A stretch of 64,000 bases of DNA from Xanthocytophaga flava (GTDB taxonomy: Bacteria; Bacteroidota; Bacteroidia; Cytophagales; 172606-1). Within the stretch, counting starts at the first letter, position 1. Every line of letters begins with the position of its first letter. Below the pieces are notes generated by a model that worked only from the letters and a program-made list of their open reading frames with translations, had not been told where the DNA came from and did no database searches. The DNA lies in contig JASJOS010000007.1 of the NCBI GenBank assembly GCA_030068525.1, positions 248,001 to 312,000 on the forward strand. Direction: 5' to 3'. The translations under genes and the position numbers were made by a program. This document shows positions 25,810-31,701 of this stretch, in pieces.

Positions 25810-26166
25810 TCAATTTTCTCCAAAATAGACTTCAGCTACAACCTGATCAAGGATACATACTAGCTTTTCGGATGATTCGGCTTTGATCGTTTTTGTAATC
25901 AATTCTGCTATCCATCTCCTTTTGGATTCGTATAGGTTTGTTTGATACAATACAGAGAAAGCCAAAAGCATTTGATTTGCAACTACCTGCATGCGTTTGT
26001 CTATCAGATCCGGACTTTCTAATGTGCGTTCAGCATTAATCAGTTCTAGCATCTGATGGGCACTTACATCCTGACCTTCTATATATGGATTTGCTTTTTG
26101 GTTATTTTCATATATCCATTTAATAAGCAGCTCATAGAGCATCCCCGAGGTTTGTTCGTTTCTCAT
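25810..26166 (-). CDS. Unknown small protein, family A (copy 2)
   Basis: A 118-residue helical protein, paralogue of the protein at 24026 (shared YE-x(3)-KW, VS-x(2)-QML-x-LI-x-AE and a terminal VY). No known domain, signal or membrane segment was recognised. It is preceded by the shared upstream element at 26197-26224, so it is probably the first gene of the array. The remains of a frameshifted gene lie upstream on the same strand. Confidence 0.7.
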   Translation of the reverse strand: MRNEQTSGMLYELLIKWIYENNQKANPYIEGQDVSAHQMLELINAERTLESPDLIDKRMQVVANQMLLAFSVLYQTNLYESKRRWIAELITKTIKAESSEKLVCILDQVVAEVYFGEN

Positions 26167-26196
26167 TTCGCACTCAATTAGAAGTTATTAATTTCT

Positions 26197-26224
26197 AAAA
26201 TGAGTGAATTAGTATAACGGTGGT
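26197..26224 (-). promoter_or_regulatory. Upstream element shared by family A genes (copy 2)
   Basis: On the plus strand AAAATGAGTG, then TTAGTA, then ACGGTGGT, as at 24428-24467; 31 bases before the ATG at 26166. Conservation outside genes that have themselves diverged strongly suggests a functional promoter or operator. Confidence 0.45.
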
Positions 26225-26249
26225 AGCAATTAAAAGAGTTCTCTTTTTA

Positions 26250-26464
26250 CTATAATTCTTGCTGTCTTTCATGCAAGACTTCAATCAAATCATCTTTATT
26301 ATCGACTACATTGGGTTTCAGCTAATAGATCTCTGGCGCCATTTCTTACTATCTCCACTTTAAATAGATGACCTTCTTTACCATATACCTCACAATAATA
26401 TTTGGCCAAATATTTTTCAAAGTATATATAAATTTTGACACTCTAAATATAACCTTAAATACAC
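26250..26464 (-). pseudogene. Frameshifted gene remnant upstream of the small-gene array
   Basis: Minus-strand reading gives a coherent protein-like segment (FEKYLAKYYCEVYGKEG, then FKVEIVRNGARDLLAE). At about 26313-26317 the frame is lost by one base, and the next frame continues smoothly (PNVVDNKDDLIEVLHERQ) to stop codons at 26250. Joined, it would be a protein of about 60-70 residues. No ATG is present; a GTG at 26462-26464 is possible. The family is not recognised. Confidence 0.45.
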
Positions 26465-26469
26465 TAAAA

Positions 26470-26532
26470 ATGCAAGAAGTAAACAAGCCACGAAGGATAT
26501 TCGAGTATTTCAGTACGCAGATTCGACTGTAA
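26470..26532 (+). CDS. Possible 20-residue leader ORF
   Basis: ATG at 26470 opens a 20-codon frame (product MQEVNKPRRIFEYFSTQIRL) whose TAA is followed immediately by the ATG of the next small gene at 26533. The direct TAA-ATG junction suggests a leader peptide or a fragment of the same gene. Too short to be sure. Confidence 0.25.
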   Translation: MQEVNKPRRIFEYFSTQIRL

Positions 26533-26703
26533 ATGAGGAATAAATTTTTAGAAGCCATGAAAATGGCAAAGTCAACTTACTATGGAAAATTAAAGTTTGG
26601 TAACTGGACCAAACAGGAAGAAGATTGGCTGGTAGGATGGGCAAAAAGGAACGGTATGCCGGATAGCAAAATGCAGAAAAATCAACAATCAGTAACAGAG
26701 TAA
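26533..26703 (+). CDS. Unknown 56-residue protein
   Basis: A short gene with a basic, aromatic-rich product (YYGKLKFGNWTKQEEDWLVGWAKR in part). The WTKQEEDWLVGWAK stretch resembles a Myb/SANT-like first helix, but the protein is too short to assign. It converges with the gene at 26711, and both reading frames end within the same palindrome, so both proteins end in SVTE. Function unknown. Confidence 0.45.
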   Translation: MRNKFLEAMKMAKSTYYGKLKFGNWTKQEEDWLVGWAKRNGMPDSKMQKNQQSVTE

Positions 26704-26724
26704 TCTTTTCCTATTCTGTTACTG
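26690..26724. terminator. Palindrome shared by the ends of two convergent genes
   Basis: CAGTAACAGA (26690-26699) and TCTGTTACTG (26715-26724) are perfect complements around a 15-base loop. The last codons of the plus-strand gene ending at 26703 and of the minus-strand gene ending at 26711 lie in the arms. It probably acts as a bidirectional terminator, although T runs are weak. Confidence 0.5.
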
Positions 26725-27061
26725 ATCCGGAAGCAGGCTTGTCTGTTTCGTCATATATCTCCAGCAATCTTTCCAACTCATTTGCTGGTAGAGTTTCTAA
26801 CTGTATGATGAAAGGAGCATATGCTCTAAGATCAGCATTAAACTGAAGCGTAACGTCTAACAACTCACGGATTATCTCTAGTTGTTCTTTTGCTTGGTGT
26901 AGTTTACGGATCTGTGAAAGTGAAATAGGTAAGCTAGCAACTTTATGGCAAGCAAGTGATTTACGGAGATAGTCACAAAAGAGAGAATAGGCCTCCCGAT
27001 CCTTTATCATGAATTTGATAGAACTTAATAAAATGATGTCTAGTAGATTTTGACGCATCAC
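26711..27061 (-). CDS. Unknown 116-residue protein
   Basis: A 116-residue helical protein (AKEQLEIIRELLDVTLQFN and LPANELERLLEIYDE in the second half) without signal, membrane segment or a recognised domain. It is not clearly related to families A and B. It converges on the 56-residue gene at 26533 through a shared palindrome. Upstream begins the decayed region. It may be a surviving gene of an old mobile element. Confidence 0.55.
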   Translation of the reverse strand: MMRQNLLDIILLSSIKFMIKDREAYSLFCDYLRKSLACHKVASLPISLSQIRKLHQAKEQLEIIRELLDVTLQFNADLRAYAPFIIQLETLPANELERLLEIYDETDKPASGSVTE

Positions 27062-27112
27062 AGTATAGCATTTTTAGCAGACAGGCACACAGCACAATAC
27101 TACAAGACATAA

Positions 27113-27331
27113 AAAATAATACCTCTCAGATCTCTGGCTCTGAGTGAAATAGAGAATTGTGTAGCTCGCCCGAAGATGCGTTAGGTAAAGGACAAAACGA
27201 ATGAGATCTTATGGGTATTTGTAGCCCCACCTATTGAGAAGAAAACATCTAAATCCACAAAAAAGGGAAAAGGGGGAGATCCGAAAGCCACCTCTGTATT
27301 TAAGATCATGAACATACATCGGGCATCCTAA
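27113..27331 (+). pseudogene. TAG-interrupted reading frame (i)
   Basis: A 73-codon frame with protein-like composition on both sides of one in-frame TAG (27182-27184): SEIENCVARPKMR before it, and VKDKTNEILWVFVAPPIEKK then a Lys/Gly-rich tail after it, ending in TAA. No ATG at the head; two ATA codons stand where a start would be expected. Two bases after its stop a small membrane ORF begins. Family not recognised. Confidence 0.4.
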
Positions 27332-27332
27332 T

Positions 27333-27443
27333 GTGAATAAACGACCCCAAGCCTTATATAGCTACCACTTCAGAGTAATCATTACTTTGGTTGTGGCAAC
27401 TATACTCAGTATTGTATCCTTTTACCTGCTATGGATAAAGTAG
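27333..27443 (+). CDS. Possible 36-residue single-pass membrane peptide (GTG start)
   Basis: GTG at 27333, two bases after frame (i), opens a 36-codon frame: a basic head (MNKRPQALYSYHFR) followed by one hydrophobic span (VIITLVVATILSIVSFYLLW). A terminator lies 25 bases downstream. The layout fits a small membrane peptide co-transcribed with frame (i), but its length leaves real doubt. Confidence 0.3.
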   Translation: MNKRPQALYSYHFRVIITLVVATILSIVSFYLLWIK

Positions 27444-27467
27444 ATTTTAAAAAGCCTTATAAAAACA

Positions 27468-27490
27468 AAACCCTGGCATAACCAGGGTTT
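27468..27490 (+). terminator. Hairpin terminator
   Basis: AAACCCTGG (27468-27476) and CCAGGGTTT (27482-27490) form a 9-bp stem with a 5-base loop, 25 bases after the small membrane ORF. The T run is short. Confidence 0.6.
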
Positions 27491-27627
27491 GAGAAGTTCT
27501 TTTCCTGCTCCTGAGAGTCCAATCTAAAGAGCAGTTTCTTTTTTCAATGTGCAAAACGAGAGTGAAGCTGTTCACGCAGGCTCCCTCCGTACATTTAGTG
27601 TCAAATCACCGTTAATTTTTCGTCCAA

Positions 27628-27855
27628 ATGCAAAGCAAAAGTACTGCTCCTGGAGCAGAAAACAAAATCTGTATGCTTGAATTGCAAGCAAAACAAGTAT
27701 TGAATGCCGTTCAAAGACGGGTTGTCGTCATTAACGCATTCCCAAACAATAAGCTTAACCCCCTGTACTGGCAGAAGATAGAGCAGGCTATGACCTTTTA
27801 TGGTTAGCTCAAAGCCTATAGTCAATTCCTGCAGGAAGAGCAGATCTGCTCGTAA
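27628..27855 (+). pseudogene. TAG-interrupted reading frame (ii)
   Basis: ATG at 27628 opens a frame whose first 59 codons read naturally (KICMLELQAKQVLNAVQRR, INAFPNNKLNPLYWQK). A TAG at 27805-27807 interrupts it, and the same frame continues with LKAYSQFLQEEQICS to TAA at 27853. A terminator hairpin follows 28 bases later. A 74-codon frame on the opposite strand looks like a shadow. The family is not recognised. Confidence 0.45.
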
Positions 27856-27882
27856 TGTATAGTAGTGTAACTATTGGAAATA

Positions 27883-27913
27883 AACAATCCCGGCACTTCG
27901 TGTCGGGACTGTT
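27883..27913 (+). terminator. Hairpin terminator after frame (ii)
   Basis: AACAATCCCGGCAC (27883-27896) pairs with GTGTCGGGACTGTT (27900-27913) using two G:U pairs, loop TTC, followed by TTT. A strong intrinsic terminator placed just after an apparently broken gene. Confidence 0.7.
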
Positions 27914-28357
27914 TTAAAGCTAGATAGTTACAAAAGGCTGAAACAGCCAGTCGTAAAACTGAACTCATCTTTAATTTAACTTAACAATAGCCGAAAACAG
28001 AACAGACACAGATCTTATTAATTAAATAAAATCCGCCTAGCCAAAAGAATGCGCAGCTTTTGGTGAGCCTGACAATTTCCGCTTTCTGGTAGTGTAAGAT
28101 ACAAAAAAAATCTCCAAAACAGCGAAAATTTTTCAGCGGTGGAAATGTATTGCCCTTTTATTTTTTGTCTATCTGAACTTCTGGTTATCGGTTAGGACTT
28201 GCTATGCATCTTAGTAAACTTGTTTAATAAAGGTTACACTCTGGTTATTCCCATTTGTCGTAAAGACTGGTTAACACGTTTGATAACACCTAGTAACCTT
28301 TAGAAAACCAAAGCGCGAAAAACCGAAAACACGCTAATCCAACACCCTGAAAATCAC
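27914..28357. other. Non-coding stretch in the decayed region
   Basis: About 440 bases in which no frame reads as protein on either strand. Small hairpins occur (CCAAAAG at 28041-28047 with CTTTTGG at 28057-28063; GGCTG/CAGCC near 27937). Nothing else is recognised. Confidence 0.5.
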
Positions 28358-28708
28358 ATGTATTTTCATAAAAAGAAACCCTATAGAGGCGATAAGTGGG
28401 GAGCCACATTCAAACACTATCTGGTATTGGATGATACTAACCCCAAAACAAATAGGATCTATTAGGAAGAAACGTTTAATTATGTAGCACATGAATCTCC
28501 AGAACCACAAAAAACTATTTATCATGTAATGGCGGATTTAGTGTCAAACGTATTATCTAAAGCGAAAAGAGAGAACAAACTAAATTCTATAGACACTAAA
28601 TTCTACACACATAAATATAAGTTAAATAATACTTATCGAACCACTCATGTAGCATCAGATGCAGATTACAAAATTACGGCTATTGATGGCAGGGTATATA
28701 AACCATAG
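28358..28708 (+). pseudogene. TAG-interrupted reading frame (iii)
   Basis: ATG at 28358 opens a 117-codon frame with a single in-frame TAG at codon 36 (28463-28465). Both halves read naturally: KPYRGDKWGATFKHYLVLDD before it and EETFNYVAHESPEP, VMADLVSNVLSKAKRENKL, KYKLNNTYRTTHVASDADY after it. No frameshift is needed over 351 bases. The frame ends in TAG (28706-28708), with TAA five codons later. No family is recognised. It is either a gene killed by one mutation or one that needs TAG read as an amino acid. Confidence 0.5.
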
Positions 28709-28861
28709 ATGAATACACAATAACTATTCTTACTACAAATAGAGTCTTCCTTATAAAAATGTAAATTTCCTCACACGCATAGAAAACACACAAATCCGCT
28801 AAAATACACTTGTATAAATTAAAGTAACTAGCCTTTTCAGATCCTTCTATAAGAGCTGTTT

Positions 28862-29065
28862 TTGACTTTTGCTAAGCTAGCTAGTTGAAAAGCCAACTCT
28901 GAATACCAACCTATACAGGGCTTACGAGCCCTTATTATTGATAAGCACACTGATCCACTGACAAGTATTACTCAGGAACAGATTCATAGTTACTGGAACG
29001 TAAAAATCGCTATATCCGACAAAAGAGACAGTAGTTACAATAGAGTCAACTATAGAAACAGCTGA
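28862..29065 (+). pseudogene. TGA-interrupted reading frame (iv)
   Basis: A 68-codon frame from TTG (28862), interrupted by TGA at 28886-28888 and then reading naturally (YQPIQGLRALIIDKHTDPL, ITQEQIHSYWNVKIAISDKR) to TGA at 29063. A plus-strand terminator lies 62 bases downstream, which supports plus-strand coding over the 71-codon frame on the opposite strand. No family recognised. Confidence 0.35.
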
Positions 29066-29126
29066 AACTTCTAAGAAGAAAGGTTCGTAATAGGTTTCAG
29101 TATAACAAATAAGTAATGATTCATTG

Positions 29127-29157
29127 TAAAAAGCCATCAGTCTCTGGTGGTTTTTTT
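29127..29157 (+). terminator. Hairpin terminator after frame (iv)
   Basis: An imperfect stem AAAAAGCCATCAG / CTGGTGGTTTTTTT with G:U pairs, a short loop and a long T run on the plus strand. Confidence 0.65.
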
Positions 29158-29340
29158 AGTTTTACCTGTCCGAATACAAGTAAAGGCTTATGATTTCAAC
29201 TATATATAACATTGTCCCAACAGTTTTCACTTAGGCTTTTGCAAATGAATTAGAAAGGATTTTCCTCAGGAAAAAGACCGTTACTACCACTTAGCATAAT
29301 AAGAACCTCAAGTATAATGAGATAAGTTAGGGTAAACATA
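29158..29340. other. Spacer before the IS remnant
   Basis: About 180 bases with no recognised feature between the terminator and the left inverted repeat of the IS remnant. Confidence 0.4.
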
Positions 29341-29732
29341 GAAGTTGTTTAGTAAAAAGAAAGGATTTCCAAAAAAGAGTGAATTTTGAGATACGAACCA
29401 AAAAATATCACTCCAAATGGAAGTCCTTGGAATATGATCTGTGAAGCTCTATGTGAAAAACAAAAGCCTAAAAAACAAAAAGATAATCAACAATCGACTG
29501 ATAGACAGCATGGTATGCTTTCTTATAATACGACTCCCTATCATTACTTTGATGAACTCTTATATTCGTATCGAACCGTCATTGAGCAGGCCAATGCTTG
29601 GCTGGATAGTTTCAAAGTGTTATTAATTCGATTTGAGACAAAGGCTCATACATGGACATCTCTATTATATATAGCCTTCTCTATTCGTTTTTCACGTAAA
29701 ATTCAACCTCTTGATAAATACTAAACAACTTC
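29341..29732 (+). mobile_element. Internally deleted IS5-like element with 14-bp terminal inverted repeats
   Basis: GAAGTTGTTTAGTA (29341-29354) and TACTAAACAACTTC (29719-29732) are perfect inverted repeats enclosing 392 bp. Inside, a TTG-initiated frame (29386-29724) encodes 112 residues whose second half matches the conserved end of DDE transposases of the IS5/DDE_Tnp_1_2 type (YSYRTVIEQANAWLDSFKVL, then FSIRFSRKIQ). The catalytic core is missing, so the element cannot move by itself. No target-site duplication was recognised at the ends. Confidence 0.65.
29386..29724 (+). pseudogene. Transposase remnant (IS5-like, carboxy-terminal end)
   Basis: 112 codons from a TTG. The first 45 residues are Lys/Gln-rich and may derive from the transposase amino terminus or from deletion-joined sequence. 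Residues 55-105 hold the IEQANAWLDSFKVLLIRFET block, including the E of the YREK-like region, and the terminal FSRKIQ. The DD part of the DDE triad is absent. It is enclosed by 14-bp inverted repeats. Confidence 0.65.
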
Positions 29733-29846
29733 ACTAGTGGAAAACATGATTCAAAAGAAATTCTAATTTTTAACAGATTGATATTGTCCTACTGTGTGGA
29801 AAGCGTTTGAGCGAATTTTGCATCAAAGTCCGGTACACTATTGACT

Positions 29847-30233
29847 TCAAGTAGTAGCCTGAATCCAGTCTTTAACTATTTGGATTAGCATAGATTGGTT
29901 GTTTTCCACATCCTTCATACTGGTAAAGGTAGCAACAGCCCGATCATTTTCCTTCCAAGTCAATAACTTAGAGGGATCCTCGATCAGATAAGTGGCAGGC
30001 TGAACTTGTTTTTTAACACCTCTATGAAAAATTAGTTGCACCGATTTAGGTGGTTGAATCTTCATTGTAATTCGATCTTCATCCCCTATACTATAATTGG
30101 GTCCATTCCATTTAATAGTTTCAGTTAACTCAGTAGATGCCTCCATAATATATAACCTGAGTTGTTCAATTTCTTTTCGAAAAGGATGGTTTAATTCATC
30201 TAGAAATCGGGTCACTTCCTGATTAAGATTCAT
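29847..30233 (-). CDS. DUF1801 family protein
   Basis: A 128-residue cytoplasmic protein with the DUF1801 (YdhG-like) pattern: EVTRFLDELNHPFRKEIEQLRLYI at the start, ETIKWNGPNYSIGD near 38, then beta strands through VQLIFHRGVKK near 66 and a terminal helix. The molecular function of the family is not established. It is an intact gene surrounded by decayed sequence. Confidence 0.82.
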   Translation of the reverse strand: MNLNQEVTRFLDELNHPFRKEIEQLRLYIMEASTELTETIKWNGPNYSIGDEDRITMKIQPPKSVQLIFHRGVKKQVQPATYLIEDPSKLLTWKENDRAVATFTSMKDVENNQSMLIQIVKDWIQATT

Positions 30234-30471
30234 TGTCTTAAGGTATAAGTTATATGGATGATAGATGAAGTTATTATTTTTTATAAAATCTGTTACAATT
30301 ACTTAATTGATTTCGCCCCAGAATTTATCTTTTTGTCTTGTGGTATGCCAAGACTTTTTACTCAAGCCTCAATACGACAACATCCTAACCCGCTATCAGG
30401 CTACTGTCAAGTGATTGATGACAGCATTCGTGACGGTTTCTAAGCTACAACTAATACTATAAGGTACAACT
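30234..30471. other. Spacer without a convincing gene
   Basis: About 240 bases. A 61-codon frame (30258-30443) has mixed composition and no family features; it may be the decayed end of a gene. Nothing else is recognised. Confidence 0.4.
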
Positions 30472-30579
30472 ATGGCAAACGCAATACAGGAACTAAAGAC
30501 TATGAAAAGGCAGTGAGAGTTTATTACCCAACAAAAAGAATTAAACAAAATGAATACCAACAGTGACAGGGCATCATAG
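30472..30579 (+). pseudogene. TGA-interrupted short frame (v)
   Basis: ATG at 30472 (MANAIQELKTMKRQ) is interrupted by TGA at 30514-30516 and then continues in frame (EFITQQKELNKMNTNSDRAS) to TAG at 30577. It is a short, protein-like frame of unknown family, followed three bases later by another small ORF. Confidence 0.3.
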
Positions 30580-30581
30580 GT

Positions 30582-30719
30582 ATGAGTCTACAACAATTGT
30601 ATCAGTATGCAACTCTGTTGACAAGAAATGTAAATAGCTTTAAGCGGTTTCTTTCTCCAGAAAATCTAGAATCTGATCAGGTTAAAAAGAGGATTGCACA
30701 TGTCAATGCTACTCTTTAA
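30582..30719 (+). CDS. Possible 45-residue protein
   Basis: ATG at 30582 opens an uninterrupted 45-codon frame (begins MSLQQLYQYATLLTRNVNSF and continues with charged, helix-forming residues to HVNATL). It follows frame (v) by two bases and converges with the recombinase-like remnant. Composition is protein-like but no family is recognised, and it may be a fragment. Confidence 0.35.
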   Translation: MSLQQLYQYATLLTRNVNSFKRFLSPENLESDQVKKRIAHVNATL

Positions 30720-30731
30720 TCAAGTAATTTT

Positions 30732-30917
30732 CTGATTTATTTTAAGGCAGCTTTACTCTGTTGAGTAAGTGTTTTGTACTTATTCATTGCGGTGTACTAC
30801 TTGCGAATAAAGGCTTGTTCGTCGGTATCCCAGATGCGAAAATTAATGTACTATCTTTTTGTTACGTCCCAGTTAGAATGGAAAAGTCTAGGCTCATACT
30901 CAGGGTCAAGATTACTA
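30732..30917 (-). pseudogene. Amino-terminal remnant of a tyrosine recombinase-like gene, two in-frame TAGs
   Basis: ATG at 30917 opens a 61-residue frame on the minus strand that stays in register to TAA despite two TAG codons. The segments SNWDVTKR, YINFRIWDTDEQAFIRK and YTAMNKYKTLTQQSK, separated by the TAGs, resemble the arm-binding amino terminus of Bacteroidota phage-type integrases, where Trp or Gln at the interrupted positions would be natural. The rest of the recombinase is missing. The assignment rests on pattern recall and needs a search. Confidence 0.4.
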
Positions 30918-30992
30918 CTCATTTGTGATAAAAACTGTGTATTTTTTCTGTATGGATTCGCAAATAACTGATTTTAAATTGATTAAAAAATA

Positions 30993-31022
30993 AAAAAGGA
31001 CAACCAGAAGCTGTCCCCTTTT
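30993..31022 (-). terminator. Hairpin terminator
   Basis: GGACA (30998-31002) and TGTCC (31012-31016) with flanking A-rich and T-rich extensions. On the minus strand the stem is followed by a long T-rich run, so it may end the transcript of the rlmD operon. Confidence 0.55.
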
Positions 31023-31303
31023 ACAATCAAACCATACAAAACTATGATAAAATGTAATTCTTAACCTTAACCGTTATATTGTCATACTACATGAAGTCCT
31101 ATTTTTTATTTTATATATCCAAAGGTATAGCACGCGTTTCAAAAAGTCAAGAAAATATCGACTTATTTTACAAAAAAAAGTCAGATAAGTGCAATTTTTA
31201 CAAAGTCTAAACTGTCCGATATAAGAAGATAGTGTTACTATTATACACTTTAGTGGATCAACTCTCGCAAAAACCACTATAAATGAGGCAATTATCTAAA
31301 CTA
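31023..31303. other. Spacer downstream of the rlmD operon
   Basis: About 280 AT-rich bases. A 67-codon frame on the minus strand (31074-31277) is Cys/Leu/Tyr-rich and looks non-coding. Nothing else is recognised. Confidence 0.4.
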
Positions 31304-31678
31304 TTAGTCTTCCGGATAAGGAATAAAAACGAAATTGGTAAATTCCTCATCTACGACAAATAAGCAGCAGTACTCATCAGGATCTTTATAGGCGGCTTTG
31401 AAAACATCTTCATCCTCTACAATCTTGCGCTGAATAAACTCATCCAAAAAGGAAGCATAGTAATTCCAGTCTGTACCTACTTCATATTTACGAATCAGCA
31501 ATTGCCCAATAGGGAGTTCAATTGTACAAACGGGAAAAATCGGATAGTCAGAAAACCCTCGTTTACGAATAGCATACGACGCCTCTTTAACGGCATCTGC
31601 TACCAATACAAAGTCTTTACTGATGGTTCCCAGATAACGACCATTCAGTTCAGGATCATTAGCACTATTATCAATCAT
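31304..31678 (-). CDS. Hypothetical protein co-transcribed with rlmD
   Basis: A 124-residue acidic protein without signal or membrane segments. Motifs visible are YPIFPVCTIELPIGQLL near 44 and a Cys-Cys pair in DEYCCLFVVDEEF near 101, ending in FVFIPYPED. The pattern resembles a conserved Bacteroidota protein of unknown function. It begins 23 bases after the rlmD stop codon, in the same direction, so the two probably share a transcript. Confidence 0.75.
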   Translation of the reverse strand: MIDNSANDPELNGRYLGTISKDFVLVADAVKEASYAIRKRGFSDYPIFPVCTIELPIGQLLIRKYEVGTDWNYYASFLDEFIQRKIVEDEDVFKAAYKDPDEYCCLFVVDEEFTNFVFIPYPED

Positions 31679-31701
31679 ACACTTGGTTGTATAGTTTTTG
31701 T

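Noticed and set aside
24026-26166. Toxin-antitoxin modules among the small paired genes
   Set aside because: The pairs are paralogues of each other (A with A', B with B'), not a toxin next to an antitoxin, and no nuclease, kinase or DNA-binding motif was visible.
26349-26558. 69-codon minus-strand frame
   Set aside because: It overlaps the plus-strand 56-residue gene, and another minus-strand frame over the same bases reads far more like protein.
27601-27825. 74-codon minus-strand frame
   Set aside because: It is the shadow of plus-strand frame (ii), which has more natural composition and a plus-strand terminator after it.
28922-29137. 71-codon minus-strand frame
   Set aside because: The terminator at 29127-29157 is oriented for the plus strand and overlaps the start of this frame; plus-strand frame (iv) is preferred, though not certain.
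31074-31277. 67-codon minus-strand frame downstream of the rlmD operon
   Set aside because: Cys/Tyr/Leu-rich composition, no start context and no family features.
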